Below, piece after piece: positions 34,199-43,204 of a DNA stretch of 64,000 nucleotides. The position numbers were made by a program, and so were the translations under genes. The stretch spans positions 21,395-85,394 of the forward strand of contig SHUD01000004.1 of assembly GCA_009697505.1 (NCBI GenBank). The letters are read 5' to 3'. The stretch comes from Bryobacterales bacterium. Its GTDB lineage: Bacteria > Acidobacteriota > Terriglobia > Bryobacterales > Bryobacteraceae. Position 1 is the first letter of the stretch; each line of letters begins with the position of its first letter. The notes below the pieces were generated by a model, which was not told the DNA's origin, searched no databases, and worked only from the letters and a program-made list of their open reading frames with translations.

Positions 34199-35125
34199 TT
34201 ACGAACGGTCCGGCTCGCCCGCGGGTTCGCCGGTGTCGTCTTCGACGTCCACTCTGGCGTGCCGCTGCCCGTCTTCCTTGGGCGTGTAATAGGAGTGATA
34301 GTAAGTGTACTTGCTATACAGTTCACCCCGGCGCGCGCCGTTGACCACGATTCCCATGACGTTGTTGTTGCACAGCGATTGCATCGCGCGCGTGACCGAA
34401 TCGATGGTGGTATGGCCGATGCGCACCACCAGCAGAGTGCCGTGACACAGCGTTCCCAACAGCGCGGCGTCGGCGGCGAACAGCAGCGGCGGACTATCCA
34501 GCACAATCCAGGGGAACAGGGAGGGCAGCCGGTCCAGCATTTGCTTGACTTCCCGCAGGTTCAACAGCTCCAGGGGATTAATCACGGCTTCGCCGGCGGG
34601 CATGATGTACAGATTGGTACCGCTAATCTTGCGCAGCGCCTGGTGCAAGGGGATCTTGCCCAGCAGGTAGTCCGTGATGCCTGGGCTGCGGTCCACGCCA
34701 AACAAAGTGTGCACGATGGGACGGCGGAAATCGAAGTCGGCGAGCAGGGTCATGTTGCCCGCCAGATGCGCCTGCGCCAACGCCAGGTTCGCGGCGGAGA
34801 GGGACTTGCCTTCCGCCGGCGAGGCGCTGGTCACCACGATCGTGTGGATGGGCTGCAGCGTCTTCATGTGATTGAGACGCGTCCGCAGTGTCCGGAACTC
34901 TTCCATCGGCGCTTCGTGCGGGCGGGAAACGTCGATCAGCAGCGAATCCGTGGCCGCGCGAAAGGGGACTTCCTGGACCTGGCCGAGAAGGTCCGTCAGA
35001 TTCAGTTCCATTTCCGCGACTGGGGCAGCGGTTCCGCCTCCCGCTGGCGCCGCCGGCCGGCTTCCCGGTGGGGGCACCGCGCCGGTCTGTTCGGCCCGGC
35101 GCAGCGCATCGTGGACTCGGCTCAT
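34199..35125 (-). CDS. BY-kinase (CpsD/CapB type tyrosine autokinase)
   Basis: Cytoplasmic tyrosine kinase that controls polysaccharide chain growth. 308 residues: Walker A SASPAEGKSLSA, Walker A' LLADFDFRRP, and Walker B IVLDSPP. The C-terminal tail is tyrosine-rich (YSKYTYYHSYYTPKE), the typical autophosphorylation cluster. It is encoded separately from its membrane activator, which is the preceding Wzz-like gene, as in Firmicutes-type systems. Confidence 0.93.
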   Translation of the reverse strand: MSRVHDALRRAEQTGAVPPPGSRPAAPAGGGTAAPVAEMELNLTDLLGQVQEVPFRAATDSLLIDVSRPHEAPMEEFRTLRTRLNHMKTLQPIHTIVVTSASPAEGKSLSAANLALAQAHLAGNMTLLADFDFRRPIVHTLFGVDRSPGITDYLLGKIPLHQALRKISGTNLYIMPAGEAVINPLELLNLREVKQMLDRLPSLFPWIVLDSPPLLFAADAALLGTLCHGTLLVVRIGHTTIDSVTRAMQSLCNNNVMGIVVNGARRGELYSKYTYYHSYYTPKEDGQRHARVDVEDDTGEPAGEPDRS

Positions 35126-35162
35126 TTGCGATTCTCCGGAGCGGTCTGGATTTTGGATCTCA

Positions 35163-36836
35163 TCAGACTTTCGTGACGTAGTAATACACGATGGATCCCG
35201 ACATGACCACCGCCGCGGCCAGGCATGCCGTGGTCCATCCCAACCACGCCAGACGGCGCCGGCGGCGCACCACGAAATCGTTTTCCAGCAGCGGGATGCT
35301 GCCCAGGATCGCCATCTGCGTGTAGGCCCGGACGTCTTTCAAATTCTTGAGCGAGGTATCCTTCATCTCGCGGGCGCCGGCGATCACAACCCCCAGCAAT
35401 AAGCCCAGGACGGCGCCGGCCGCGATCACCAGCGGGCGCTTGGGCTCGGTGGGAGTGGTGGGCAGAGAGGCGGGGTCCAGCAGTTCCAAGGTCTCGCCTT
35501 GCTTGCGCCCTTCCATTTCCTGAGCGATTTCCGCTTTCCCCAGTTTCCCGCTCAGGTCGATATATTTGTCCTTGGCGAGGTCGCGATCCCGCATTAGATC
35601 CATATACTGCTTTTCGCCCAGCGGAACGGTTTCCAGACGCCCCTGATAGGCTTTGATGCTCTCGCTGGAACGCTTCATTTGCTTGCTGTACTCCTCGACT
35701 TCCAGTTCGCGCCCCTCCACGGCGGTCTGCAGCCTGCGAATGTTGCCGTCCAGTTCGCGGGCCTCGCGGGTGGCCGCGCGGTCTTCGGCCTTGGCGGCCG
35801 GTGTTTCGGATTTTTTCGCGGCATCCTCAGCCACCACTTCGTCGCGCTTCTGGCGTGCCAGTTTCAACCGGCCCACCGCGGCCTGCACATCCGGATAGTT
35901 TTCCTTATAGTGCTGCCGCAGCGCGCTGAGCTGGTTGTCGGCGGATTGCACTTCGCGCTCGGTCTCCACCAGCCGTTCGCTCTTGCGTTCCGCGCCGGTG
36001 GCGGCGGCCGGATCGCGCGTCAGCGCGTTCAACTGGTCTTTCATGATGCGGATGTTGGATTCGAGTTGCAGCTTTTCCTGGTTGGCGCGACTGATCTGGC
36101 TGTTCAGGAAAGTGGCTTCCGATTGCAGTCCCGACAACGACCGCATGTTTGAGTCCACCTGATCCGGCAACCGGCCGTTGTTCTGCATGCGGAAGTTCGC
36201 GACCTTATTTTCCGTATCGTCCAGAAGCTTCTTGGCGTCATCCATCTGATCCCGGATGAACTGCGTGGTCTGGAACGTCGCGTTGGAGCGGTTGCGGATA
36301 TTTTCGTCGATAAACCGGCTGACCAGATCCTGCACCACCCGCTGCGCCAGCAGGCGGTTCCCATAGGAAAACGTAACCGCGAAGGCGGGAAGGCGGTCGC
36401 TGCTGGCCGTGACGGACGATACCGGCAGAATCTGGACATTCTTCTTCATCCGCTCGATTACGTCTTCAATCGGCATCCGGCTCCGCTCCTGGGTATACAG
36501 GCCGAAGGTATTGATGATGGTGGTCAGCACGGTACGGCTCAGGATGGTCTGGGCCATGGAGTTGATGCGGTCGCTCATCTGCTGATTGATGGCGGACTGC
36601 ACCATGTTCTGCGGAACCTGCTGGGGAACGATCTTCACCACGGCTTGCGAAGTGTAGCTATCCGGATAGAGATAGGCTCCCACCACGCTGGCCACCACGG
36701 TGAATAGGAAAGGGCCGAAAATCCACCCCCTGTGACGGCGGACAACGTCAATATAATCCTCTACATCCAGTGCCCTGCGGGGTACGCTGTAGTTGTCGCT
36801 AGGCTGCATCAGTTCCGGTTGATTGCCGTAGTTCAC
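35163..36836 (-). CDS. Polysaccharide co-polymerase (Wzz/GumC family)
   Basis: 557 residues with two membrane helices (about 37-57 and near 530) around a long periplasmic coiled coil. The N-terminus DVEDYIDVVRRHRGWIFGPFLFTV and PDSYTSQAVVKI match chain-length determinants. A proline motif LPTTPTEPKRP precedes the last helix. The start is GTG, overlapping the Wza-like stop by one base. It probably activates the downstream BY-kinase. No polysaccharide polymerase or glycosyltransferases are in the window. Confidence 0.9.
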   Translation of the reverse strand: MNYGNQPELMQPSDNYSVPRRALDVEDYIDVVRRHRGWIFGPFLFTVVASVVGAYLYPDSYTSQAVVKIVPQQVPQNMVQSAINQQMSDRINSMAQTILSRTVLTTIINTFGLYTQERSRMPIEDVIERMKKNVQILPVSSVTASSDRLPAFAVTFSYGNRLLAQRVVQDLVSRFIDENIRNRSNATFQTTQFIRDQMDDAKKLLDDTENKVANFRMQNNGRLPDQVDSNMRSLSGLQSEATFLNSQISRANQEKLQLESNIRIMKDQLNALTRDPAAATGAERKSERLVETEREVQSADNQLSALRQHYKENYPDVQAAVGRLKLARQKRDEVVAEDAAKKSETPAAKAEDRAATREARELDGNIRRLQTAVEGRELEVEEYSKQMKRSSESIKAYQGRLETVPLGEKQYMDLMRDRDLAKDKYIDLSGKLGKAEIAQEMEGRKQGETLELLDPASLPTTPTEPKRPLVIAAGAVLGLLLGVVIAGAREMKDTSLKNLKDVRAYTQMAILGSIPLLENDFVVRRRRRLAWLGWTTACLAAAVVMSGSIVYYYVTKV

Positions 36837-37462
36837 TACGGAACTATTATGGTTTCGCCATTTTCGAGGAAAATGTTTTGCTCCAGGTTTTTGCCTTTGA
36901 GGACATCCAGGTAGTTGAACCGGATGCGCTCGGCTCCGCGGACGATGACGATCTTCTTCTTGCTGGCGAAATCGCGGAATCCGGAGGCGTTGGACAACGC
37001 GTCAAACACGCGCGTCGGCTGTAGCAGAACATATTCTCCCGGCCGCGCCACTTCACCCGTGATAAAGAACTTCTTGCTGTTGACCTGCTGCAAGCTCACG
37101 GTCACATCGGGGCTGTTGATAAATTCGGAAAGCGCCTGTTTGAGCTGTTCGCTGAGACGGTCCGGAGTTAATCCCGCGGCCTGGACATCGCCCACCAAAG
37201 GCATCGTGATCTTGCCATCCGGGCGCACCGGGTAGGGGCCGGTGAAGTCGTTTTCCCGCCACACGCGAATGTTCAGTATGTCGCCGACGCCGATCGAGTA
37301 GGTCTTGGGATCGACGACAGGCGGGGCGGTATCCAGCTTGGCCGGACCTTCCGGCGCTGGCGCCTGCGCTCCTCGGGCCGCTGCCGTGGGCGGATTCTGG
37401 GCCCACACCGGATTCAATGCGCACAGTATGCTCAGTACGATCAAAATTCCGTTTCGCACCAC
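36836..37462 (-). CDS. Polysaccharide export lipoprotein-like (Wza/OtnA family)
   Basis: Outer-membrane or periplasmic part of a capsule/EPS export channel. AAAGGAG lies at eight bases from the GTG at 37462; the ORF track uses an earlier GTG at 37483. About 208 residues with signal peptide ending VWAQ. The Poly_export domain (YSIGVGDILNIRVWRENDFTG) and a SLBB-like repeat (FFITGEVARPGEYVL) are present. Shorter than E. coli Wza, with no lipobox seen. First gene of wza-wzz-BY-kinase operon. Confidence 0.88.
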   Translation of the reverse strand: MVRNGILIVLSILCALNPVWAQNPPTAAARGAQAPAPEGPAKLDTAPPVVDPKTYSIGVGDILNIRVWRENDFTGPYPVRPDGKITMPLVGDVQAAGLTPDRLSEQLKQALSEFINSPDVTVSLQQVNSKKFFITGEVARPGEYVLLQPTRVFDALSNASGFRDFASKKKIVIVRGAERIRFNYLDVLKGKNLEQNIFLENGETIIVP

Positions 37463-37599
37463 GTCTGCTGCTCCTTTTACCACAACTGCTTCGTCAGTAT
37501 AACTTGATATAACAGCAAGTTGAGCGTGTCAATCCAGTTACTTCAGTACCGAAACTCTGGTCCTATGTGTACTGCCTGCACGCCGTGAAGGAGACTGCA

Positions 37600-38010
37600 G
37601 TGGCGTACTTTTTGGCTAAGACCGACCCGGACACCTATTCTATCGGCCGCTTCGAACAGGAAAAACAGACCCTCTGGGACGGAGTCACCAACCCCCAGGC
37701 CGTGAAAGCCATTCTGGAAATGCGCCCCGGGGACCGCGTGTTCGTTTACCACAGCGGGGGAAACTCGGGCGTGGTGGGCATGGCCGACGTGGTCGGGGTG
37801 GGGCGTCCGGATCCCAAAAATCCCAAGTCGGCTGTAGCGGATCTGCGCTTTGCCGGGACGCTGGAGCCTCCCGCGACGCTGGCCGAGATCAAGGAAACGG
37901 GACAATTCGCGGATTGGGCGCTGGTCCGCCAGGGGCGGCTCTCCACCATGCGCGCCCCGGAATCGTTCGTGGCGTGGATGCGGAAACGGTATCCCAAAGC
38001 CAAGATTTAG
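37600..38010 (+). CDS. EVE-domain protein
   Basis: 136 residues. The GTG at 37600 has AAGGAG six bases before; the ORF track start at 37567 is unsupported. The sequence AYFLAKTDPDTYSIGRFE, GDRVFVYHSGGNSGVVGMADVV and the LVRQGRLSTMRAPESF end match EVE (thymocyte nuclear protein 1-like) domains, which read modified bases. No nuclease is fused here. Cellular role unknown. Confidence 0.88.
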   Translation: MAYFLAKTDPDTYSIGRFEQEKQTLWDGVTNPQAVKAILEMRPGDRVFVYHSGGNSGVVGMADVVGVGRPDPKNPKSAVADLRFAGTLEPPATLAEIKETGQFADWALVRQGRLSTMRAPESFVAWMRKRYPKAKI

Positions 38011-38034
38011 GCGCGGCTTGCGAATAAAACTTGT

Positions 38035-38122
38035 GCCCGCGGATAAACGCTGATGAACGCGGATAGGAGCGCGCCAACTCGCGGATTGTTGTATCGGCGT
38101 CCATTTGCGTCCATCCGCGGGC
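38035..38122. repeat. 88-bp palindromic repeat unit (REP-like)
   Basis: GCCCGCGGAT at 38035-38044 is complemented exactly by ATCCGCGGGC at 38113-38122, and the next 20 bases on each side match at about 14 positions. The left arm includes the repeating words AACGCTGATGAACGCGGAT. This is the form of interspersed palindromic repeats in many genomes; copies elsewhere cannot be checked here. Confidence 0.6.
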
Positions 38123-38201
38123 CTATTTTTGGATGCGGTTTCCCGTCCCCCAGTCGTTGGCACACGATTCCAAGTGCGAGCAAGCAGTGGGCACGTTCTG
38201 C

Positions 38202-38207
38202 TATACT
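38202..38207 (+). promoter_or_regulatory. Putative -10 of the his operon leader
   Basis: TATACT is eight bases before the ATG of the leader peptide. No Shine-Dalgarno sequence is seen, so a leaderless transcript is likely if this is the -10. Confidence 0.45.
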
Positions 38208-38215
38208 CGAACTTC

Positions 38216-38293
38216 ATGTTCGTCGTCAGGCATCGTCATCACGGACCCCATCACCACCACGGGCATCCCATGCCGCGACGGGCTCATTACTAA
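38216..38293 (+). CDS. his operon histidine-rich leader peptide
   Basis: Too short for the ORF track as such. A 25-residue peptide beginning MFVVRHRHHG and rich in His (nine of 25 codons, four of them consecutive) ends in TAA at 38293. Low charged tRNA-His would stall the ribosome here. It lies 71 bases before hisI, with a terminator between. Confidence 0.85.
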   Translation: MFVVRHRHHGPHHHHGHPMPRRAHY

Positions 38294-38352
38294 CACAAAC
38301 CGATTTTCGTTTTTAGAGAGCCCGCCGATTTCCCCTGGCGGGCTTTCTTTTT
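38279..38352 (+). promoter_or_regulatory. his attenuator: antiterminator/terminator switch
   Basis: Terminator: AGCCCGCC (38319-38326) pairs with GGCGGGCT (38337-38344), then TTTCTTTTT. Antiterminator: CGGGCTC (38279-38285), near the end of the leader peptide, pairs with GAGCCCG (38318-38324), the first terminator arm. A ribosome reaching the TAA would cover CGGGCTC and let the terminator form; stalling at His codons would free it. A small GGCAT/ATGCC hairpin (38262-38274) may pause polymerase. Confidence 0.8.
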
Positions 38353-38364
38353 GGGTAGACAAAT

Positions 38365-38745
38365 ATGCAACTCGATTTCACAAAACTCGATGGACTGCTG
38401 CCGGCGGTGATCCAGGATCACCAGACCGGCCGCGTCCTGATGGTCGGCTTCATGAACGAAGAGGCCTTCCGCAAGACAGTGGAGACCGGCTTCGCCACCT
38501 TCTATAGCCGCTCGCGCAACAAGCTGTGGCTCAAGGGCGAGAGCTCCGGCCATCGCCTGGTCGTCAAGGAAATCTCGACCGACTGCGATGTGGATACGGT
38601 TCTGGTCAAGGTCGAAGCCCTGGGGCCGGGCGTGTGCCACGAAGGCTATCAGAGTTGCTTTTTCCGGCGCCTGGAAGACGGCGAGTGGAAAATCGGCGAA
38701 GAGCGCACCTACGATCCGAATGCGGTCTATGGGAACCAGGGGTGA
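38365..38745 (+). CDS. hisI: Phosphoribosyl-AMP cyclohydrolase
   Basis: Opens the purine ring of phosphoribosyl-AMP. The 126-residue monofunctional HisI has the metal motif STDCDVDT and the CHEGYQSCFFR sequence. No HisE (phosphoribosyl-ATP pyrophosphatase) domain is fused and no separate hisE is in the window, so that step must be encoded elsewhere. First structural gene after the attenuator. Confidence 0.97.
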   Translation: MQLDFTKLDGLLPAVIQDHQTGRVLMVGFMNEEAFRKTVETGFATFYSRSRNKLWLKGESSGHRLVVKEISTDCDVDTVLVKVEALGPGVCHEGYQSCFFRRLEDGEWKIGEERTYDPNAVYGNQG

Positions 38746-38757
38746 TCGAGAAAAGCC

Positions 38758-39627
38758 ATGAAACTAAAACTGGGAATTCCGAAAGGGAGCCTCGAAAACG
38801 CCACGGTGGACCTGTTCCGCCGCGCCGGGTTCCAGATCTCCACCAGCAGCCGCTCCTACTTTCCGGCGATCGACGATCCGGAAATCGAGTGCATGCTGAT
38901 CCGCGCGCAGGAGATGGCGCGCTACGTGGAAGACGGCGTGCTCGACGCGGGCCTCACCGGCCGCGATTGGGTGGAAGAGAACGAGGCCAAGGTTGAGAAC
39001 GTCGCCGATCTCATCTACGCCAAGCAGAGCTTCGGCAAAGTGCGCTGGGTGTTGGCCGTCCCGGAAGGTTCACCGTTCCAATCGGTGAAGGATCTGGAAG
39101 GCAAGATCATTGCCACCGAACTGGTGGCCGCGACCAAGCGTTATCTGCAGCGCAACGGTGTCAACGCCAAAGTCGAATTCAGTTGGGGCGCGACCGAGGT
39201 CAAGCCACCGGAACTGGCCGACGCCATCGTCGAAGTGACGGAGACGGGCTCTTCGCTACGTGCTAACAAACTGCGCATCATCGAAACGGTGCTCGAATCG
39301 AACACGCAGTTGATCGCCAATACGAAATCCTGGCAGGATCCGGACAAGCGCAAGAAACTCGAAGACATTAAGATGCTGCTGGATGGCGCGATCGCCGCGC
39401 TCGGCAAAGTCGGGCTGATGCTCAACGTGGAGAAGTGCAATCTCGACGCCGTGCTGAGCGTGCTGCCCGCGCTCAAGCGCCCGACCATTTCGACGCTCAG
39501 CGAAGACGGGTGGCTGGCGGTCAACACAATCCTCGAAGAATTCACGGTGCGCACAATCATTCCGCGTTTGAAAAGCGCCGGCGCGCAGGGGATCGTCGAA
39601 TATCCGCTCAACAAAATCATAATGTGA
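38758..39627 (+). CDS. hisG: ATP phosphoribosyltransferase, long form
   Basis: Committed step of histidine synthesis. 289 residues with [22 protein letters not shown], and [10 protein letters not shown] and [14 protein letters not shown] of the catalytic part, plus a C-terminal regulatory ACT-like domain (about 210-289) that normally senses histidine. Because this domain is present, no hisZ is needed. A GAGAAAAGCC sequence precedes the ATG. Confidence 0.97.
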   Translation: MKLKLGIPKGSLENATVDLFRRAGFQISTSSRSYFPAIDDPEIECMLIRAQEMARYVEDGVLDAGLTGRDWVEENEAKVENVADLIYAKQSFGKVRWVLAVPEGSPFQSVKDLEGKIIATELVAATKRYLQRNGVNAKVEFSWGATEVKPPELADAIVEVTETGSSLRANKLRIIETVLESNTQLIANTKSWQDPDKRKKLEDIKMLLDGAIAALGKVGLMLNVEKCNLDAVLSVLPALKRPTISTLSEDGWLAVNTILEEFTVRTIIPRLKSAGAQGIVEYPLNKIIM

Positions 39628-39628
39628 T

Positions 39629-39678
39629 GTGCATAAAGAGAAGTGCATAAAGCAAAGCAAGAGAAGTGCATAAAGCAA
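39629..39678. repeat. Direct repeats in the hisG-hisD junction
   Basis: GTGCATAAAG occurs three times (39629, 39643, 39666). The last two belong to a longer copy AGAGAAGTGCATAAAGCAA repeated 23 bases apart, ending at the hisD ATG. Could be a slippage product or site affecting hisD translation. Confidence 0.8.
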
Positions 39679-40901
39679 TGATCCGCATTCTCACAGATAA
39701 AGATGCGCCCACGCTTATCCGGCGTAAAGCCGTGCGCCTGGAAGAGGCCGAGCGCATCGTGGCTCCGATTCTGGCCGCTGTCCGCGAGCGCGGCGACGCG
39801 GCTCTGCTCGAATACGCGCGCAAGTTCGACGGCTTCGATGGGGCGAGCGTCCGCATGGAGGTCAGTGGATCGCTGGAGCCGGCCTTTGAGCGTGCCGTCG
39901 CGGTCGCGGCAAACAACATTCGCCAGTACGCCGAGACCCAATTGCCGCCGGAATGGTTCACTGACTATCCCGATGGCCGCAGGCTGGGCCAGATCGTGCG
40001 GCCTCTCGATGCCATGGGCGCGTACGTTCCGGCGGGGCGTTATCCGTTGCCTTCGACGCTGCTGATGACGGTGATCCCGGCGCAAGTGGCCGGCGTCCGA
40101 ACGATCTGCGTGGCATGTCCGAATCCGAGTCGGGAAATCTTGGGTATCGCGCAGTGGCTTGGACTGCCGCATCTCTACCGCATGGGTGGGGCGCAAGCGA
40201 TTGCGGCTTTGGCGTATGGAACCGAGACCGTGCCCAAGGTGGATCGCATCGTGGGGCCGGGGAACATCTACGTCGCCGCGGCCAAGAAGTTGATTGCCGG
40301 AGAAACGGGGATCGACTTCGTTGCGGGACCCACGGAGATCGTGATCATTGCCGCCGATGGCGACCCGCGCTGGATCGCGGCGGATCTGCTGGCGCAGGCC
40401 GAGCATGACGTGGACGCATCGGCGATCTTGCTGACTACGTCGAAGTCGCTGGCCGAAGCTGTCGCCAAAGAGGTGGAAGTGCAACTCGCAACGCTGCTGA
40501 CCGCTGCTGTCGCGCGGCCGTCGATTGAGAACAACGGCGCGATCGTCGTTCTCGAGACGCTGGAACAGGCCATGGAGATCTCGAACGCTCTAGCGCCGGA
40601 GCACTTGGCGCTGCATGACGAAACCCTGCTCGAGAAAGTGCGGCATGCGGGAGCGGTGTTCGTCGGCGCGTCGAGTCCCGAATCAGCAGGCGATTATGCC
40701 TCCGGCCCTAATCACGTTCTGCCCACCTCGGGAGCCGCCCGGTTGCGCGGAGGCCTGTCCGCCGCGGATTTCGTCAAGGTCATCGCCGTGCAGCAATTGA
40801 GCCCGGAGGGGCTCGCGAAACTCACGCCGGCAATTACGGCGCTGGCGCGCGCCGAAGGCTTAGAGGCACACGCCCGCTCGGCGGAGGTACGCGGTGAATA
40901 G
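39678..40901 (+). CDS. hisD: Histidinol dehydrogenase
   Basis: Two-step NAD-linked oxidation of histidinol to histidine. ATG at 39678 begins MIRILTDKDAPTLIRRKAV; a GTG at 39666 lies inside the repeat and is less likely. The 407-residue enzyme has GPGNIYVAAAKKLI, the QAEHD zinc ligands and the ALAPEHLALH Glu-His pair. It overlaps hisC by eight bases. Confidence 0.97.
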   Translation: MIRILTDKDAPTLIRRKAVRLEEAERIVAPILAAVRERGDAALLEYARKFDGFDGASVRMEVSGSLEPAFERAVAVAANNIRQYAETQLPPEWFTDYPDGRRLGQIVRPLDAMGAYVPAGRYPLPSTLLMTVIPAQVAGVRTICVACPNPSREILGIAQWLGLPHLYRMGGAQAIAALAYGTETVPKVDRIVGPGNIYVAAAKKLIAGETGIDFVAGPTEIVIIAADGDPRWIAADLLAQAEHDVDASAILLTTSKSLAEAVAKEVEVQLATLLTAAVARPSIENNGAIVVLETLEQAMEISNALAPEHLALHDETLLEKVRHAGAVFVGASSPESAGDYASGPNHVLPTSGAARLRGGLSAADFVKVIAVQQLSPEGLAKLTPAITALARAEGLEAHARSAEVRGE

Positions 40902-41955
40902 TCCACTGAAGCCGCGCGCGGCGGTGGAACGCATGGCCCCGTATCATCCGCCCACCGGTGGACGTGCGGGCAAGCTGCGTCTGGACTTCAACGAGAACAC
41001 AGTCGGCTGCTCGCCCAAAGTGATCGCGTATTTGAAAGAAAAACTGACGGCCGACGCGCTCACGGTGTATCCCGAGTACGTCGACGCCATGCGCGAGCTA
41101 GCGGCGTTCTTCGCGGTGGCTCCGGGCGAGTTGCTGCTGTCCAATGGCACCGACGAAGCGATTCAGGTGTTGATCAACACGTTTATTGAAGACGGCGCGG
41201 ATGTCTTGCTGCTCAAACCGTCGTATGCGATGTATCGCTTCTATGCGGAACTCGCCGGAGCCAGCGTTCGCGAGATCGGCTATCTGCCCGAGGATCTGGC
41301 GTTCCCGCTCGAAGAATTTCTCGCTGTGATCCGGCCCGAGACGCGCGCGATCTTGATTGCCAATCCCAACAATCCGACGGGGACTGGCATTCCGGTGGAC
41401 GGCGTCCGCCGGATTTTGGATGCTGCACCGCATGCCGCCGTCCTCATCGATGAAGCGTACTTCGAATTTTACGGCGTGACCGCGCTGCCTCTGCTGCGCC
41501 TGTATCCGAATCTCTTCGTCAGCCGGACATTTTCCAAGGTTTACGGCATGGCCGCGATGCGCTGCGGTTGCCTGTTTTCAAACGTGGCGAACGTACGCTG
41601 GATGCACAAGGCCCAGTCGCCCTACAGCGTGAACATGCTGGCCGCAATGGCCGCGCGCGCCGCCGTGCAGGACACGGAATACGTTGCGAATTACGTGAAA
41701 GAGGTCCTGGCCGCGCGGGAGTTGGTATATCAGGGACTCGAAAAACTGGGCATCCAGTTCTATCGCAGCCAGGCAAACTTCGTGTTGTTTCGCGCCGGGG
41801 AGCGTGCGATTCCCATTCGCGACGCTCTGCGCGAACGCGGCGTTCTGATTCGCGACCGCAGCTACGAAATCCCCGGCTGTGTCCGTGTGACCATCGGCAA
41901 CCGGACGCAGATCGAGCGCTTCCTCGCTGAACTGGAGGCGCTGTGGACACGGTAA
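40894..41955 (+). CDS. hisC: Histidinol-phosphate aminotransferase
   Basis: PLP-dependent transaminase, 353 residues. LDFNENTVGCSP, the ILIANPNNPTGTGI strand, and the PLP Lys motif VSRTFSKVYGMAAMRCGC are intact. GTG start inside hisD. Class I/II aminotransferase; the his context fixes its function. It overlaps the following HAD gene by 13 bases. Confidence 0.96.
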   Translation: MNSPLKPRAAVERMAPYHPPTGGRAGKLRLDFNENTVGCSPKVIAYLKEKLTADALTVYPEYVDAMRELAAFFAVAPGELLLSNGTDEAIQVLINTFIEDGADVLLLKPSYAMYRFYAELAGASVREIGYLPEDLAFPLEEFLAVIRPETRAILIANPNNPTGTGIPVDGVRRILDAAPHAAVLIDEAYFEFYGVTALPLLRLYPNLFVSRTFSKVYGMAAMRCGCLFSNVANVRWMHKAQSPYSVNMLAAMAARAAVQDTEYVANYVKEVLAARELVYQGLEKLGIQFYRSQANFVLFRAGERAIPIRDALRERGVLIRDRSYEIPGCVRVTIGNRTQIERFLAELEALWTR

Positions 41956-42614
41956 TCGTTTTCGACATGGATGGCGTTCTGGTGGAGGTAACCGAGTCCT
42001 ACCGCGAAGCCATTGTGCAGACCGTGAAGTTTTTCACCGGCACGACGATCGGGCGCGACACCATTCAGGACTACAAGAATCAGGGCGGCTGGAACAATGA
42101 CTGGACCTTGTCGCAGAAGATCGCGGCGGATCTGGGCACGCAGATTGACTACGACACCATCGTCGAGAAATTCAACGAGTCCTTTCTCGGCGAAGACGGC
42201 AACGGCTTGATCCAGCGCGAGAGCTGGTTTCCGCAAAATGGTTTACTGGAAAGGCTCGGCCAGTGCTATGAGCTGTCGATTTTCACGGGCCGCCTGCGCT
42301 ATGAAGCCGACATCACGCTGCGGCGTTTTGCCTCTGGCGTTGAGTTTGACCCGATGGTCTGTGCCGATGACGTGACCGCGGCCAAGCCCGCGCCCGAAGG
42401 ACTGCTCGCGATTCAACAGAAGAGGCCGGGCAAGAAGCTGTGGTACGTCGGCGATACCGTGGACGACGCGCGCTGCGCCCGCGCCGCAGGAGTGCCTTTC
42501 ATTGGCATCGCGGCCCACACGCACACAAAACGCGGCGAACTGATTGGATTGTTTCAACGCGAGAACGCCGTCGCGATTCTGGAAAACATCAACGAGATTG
42601 AGAGTGCCCTATGA
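41943..42614 (+). CDS. HAD-family phosphatase, probable histidinol-phosphatase
   Basis: 223 residues, start GTG. Motif [15 protein letters not shown], motif II SIFTGRL and motif [13 protein letters not shown] are intact, so it should be a phosphatase. In the operon, hisB is monofunctional (dehydratase only) and no PHP-type HisK is present, so this HAD is the best candidate for histidinol-phosphate dephosphorylation. That role is inferred from gene order and a missing step. It overlaps hisB by four bases (ATGA). Confidence 0.75.
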   Translation: MDTVIVFDMDGVLVEVTESYREAIVQTVKFFTGTTIGRDTIQDYKNQGGWNNDWTLSQKIAADLGTQIDYDTIVEKFNESFLGEDGNGLIQRESWFPQNGLLERLGQCYELSIFTGRLRYEADITLRRFASGVEFDPMVCADDVTAAKPAPEGLLAIQQKRPGKKLWYVGDTVDDARCARAAGVPFIGIAAHTHTKRGELIGLFQRENAVAILENINEIESAL

Positions 42615-43204
42615 AAATCCGCAAGGCTTCGGTCCACCGTAATACCAAAGAGACCCAGATCCGCGGCAGCCTGGTCATCGATGGCAAGGGCACCTATCAG
42701 ATCTCGACCGGCATCCGGTTCTTCGATCACATGCTGGAGTTGTTCGCCAAGCACGGCGGCTTCGACCTGAAGCTCGCAGTGAAGGGCGATCTGGATGTCG
42801 ATCAACACCACACCGTGGAAGATGCCGGCATCGCGCTGGGGCAGTTGTTCGCGCAGGCGCTCGGCGACCGCAAGGGCATCAATCGCGCCGGCTACTTTGT
42901 CCTGCCCATGGATGAGACGCTCGCCGTCGTGGCCGTGGATCTCGGCGGCCGGCCGGCGCTGGTATACAAGGACGGCGTCCGCGTGCGGCTGGTGGGCGAC
43001 CTGCAAACGGAATTAGTCGAGGACTTCTTCGGCGGGTTCGTCAATCATGCGGGGGCCAATCTGCACGCGAAGATTCTCTACGGCCGGTCGAGCCATCACA
43101 AGATCGAAGCCATCTTCAAGTGCTTTGCGCGGGCCATGCGCTACGCCTGCTCCACCGACGAGCGGCTGAAAGACCAGTTGCCGTCGACCAAAGGGTTGTT
43201 GTGA
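42611..43204 (+). CDS. hisB: Imidazoleglycerol-phosphate dehydratase
   Basis: 197 residues, monofunctional: no N-terminal phosphatase. The two manganese sites are visible as FFDHMLELF and [13 protein letters not shown], with [28 protein letters not shown] at the C-terminal half. Typical length. The TGA overlaps the GTG of hisH. Confidence 0.97.
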   Translation: MKIRKASVHRNTKETQIRGSLVIDGKGTYQISTGIRFFDHMLELFAKHGGFDLKLAVKGDLDVDQHHTVEDAGIALGQLFAQALGDRKGINRAGYFVLPMDETLAVVAVDLGGRPALVYKDGVRVRLVGDLQTELVEDFFGGFVNHAGANLHAKILYGRSSHHKIEAIFKCFARAMRYACSTDERLKDQLPSTKGLL

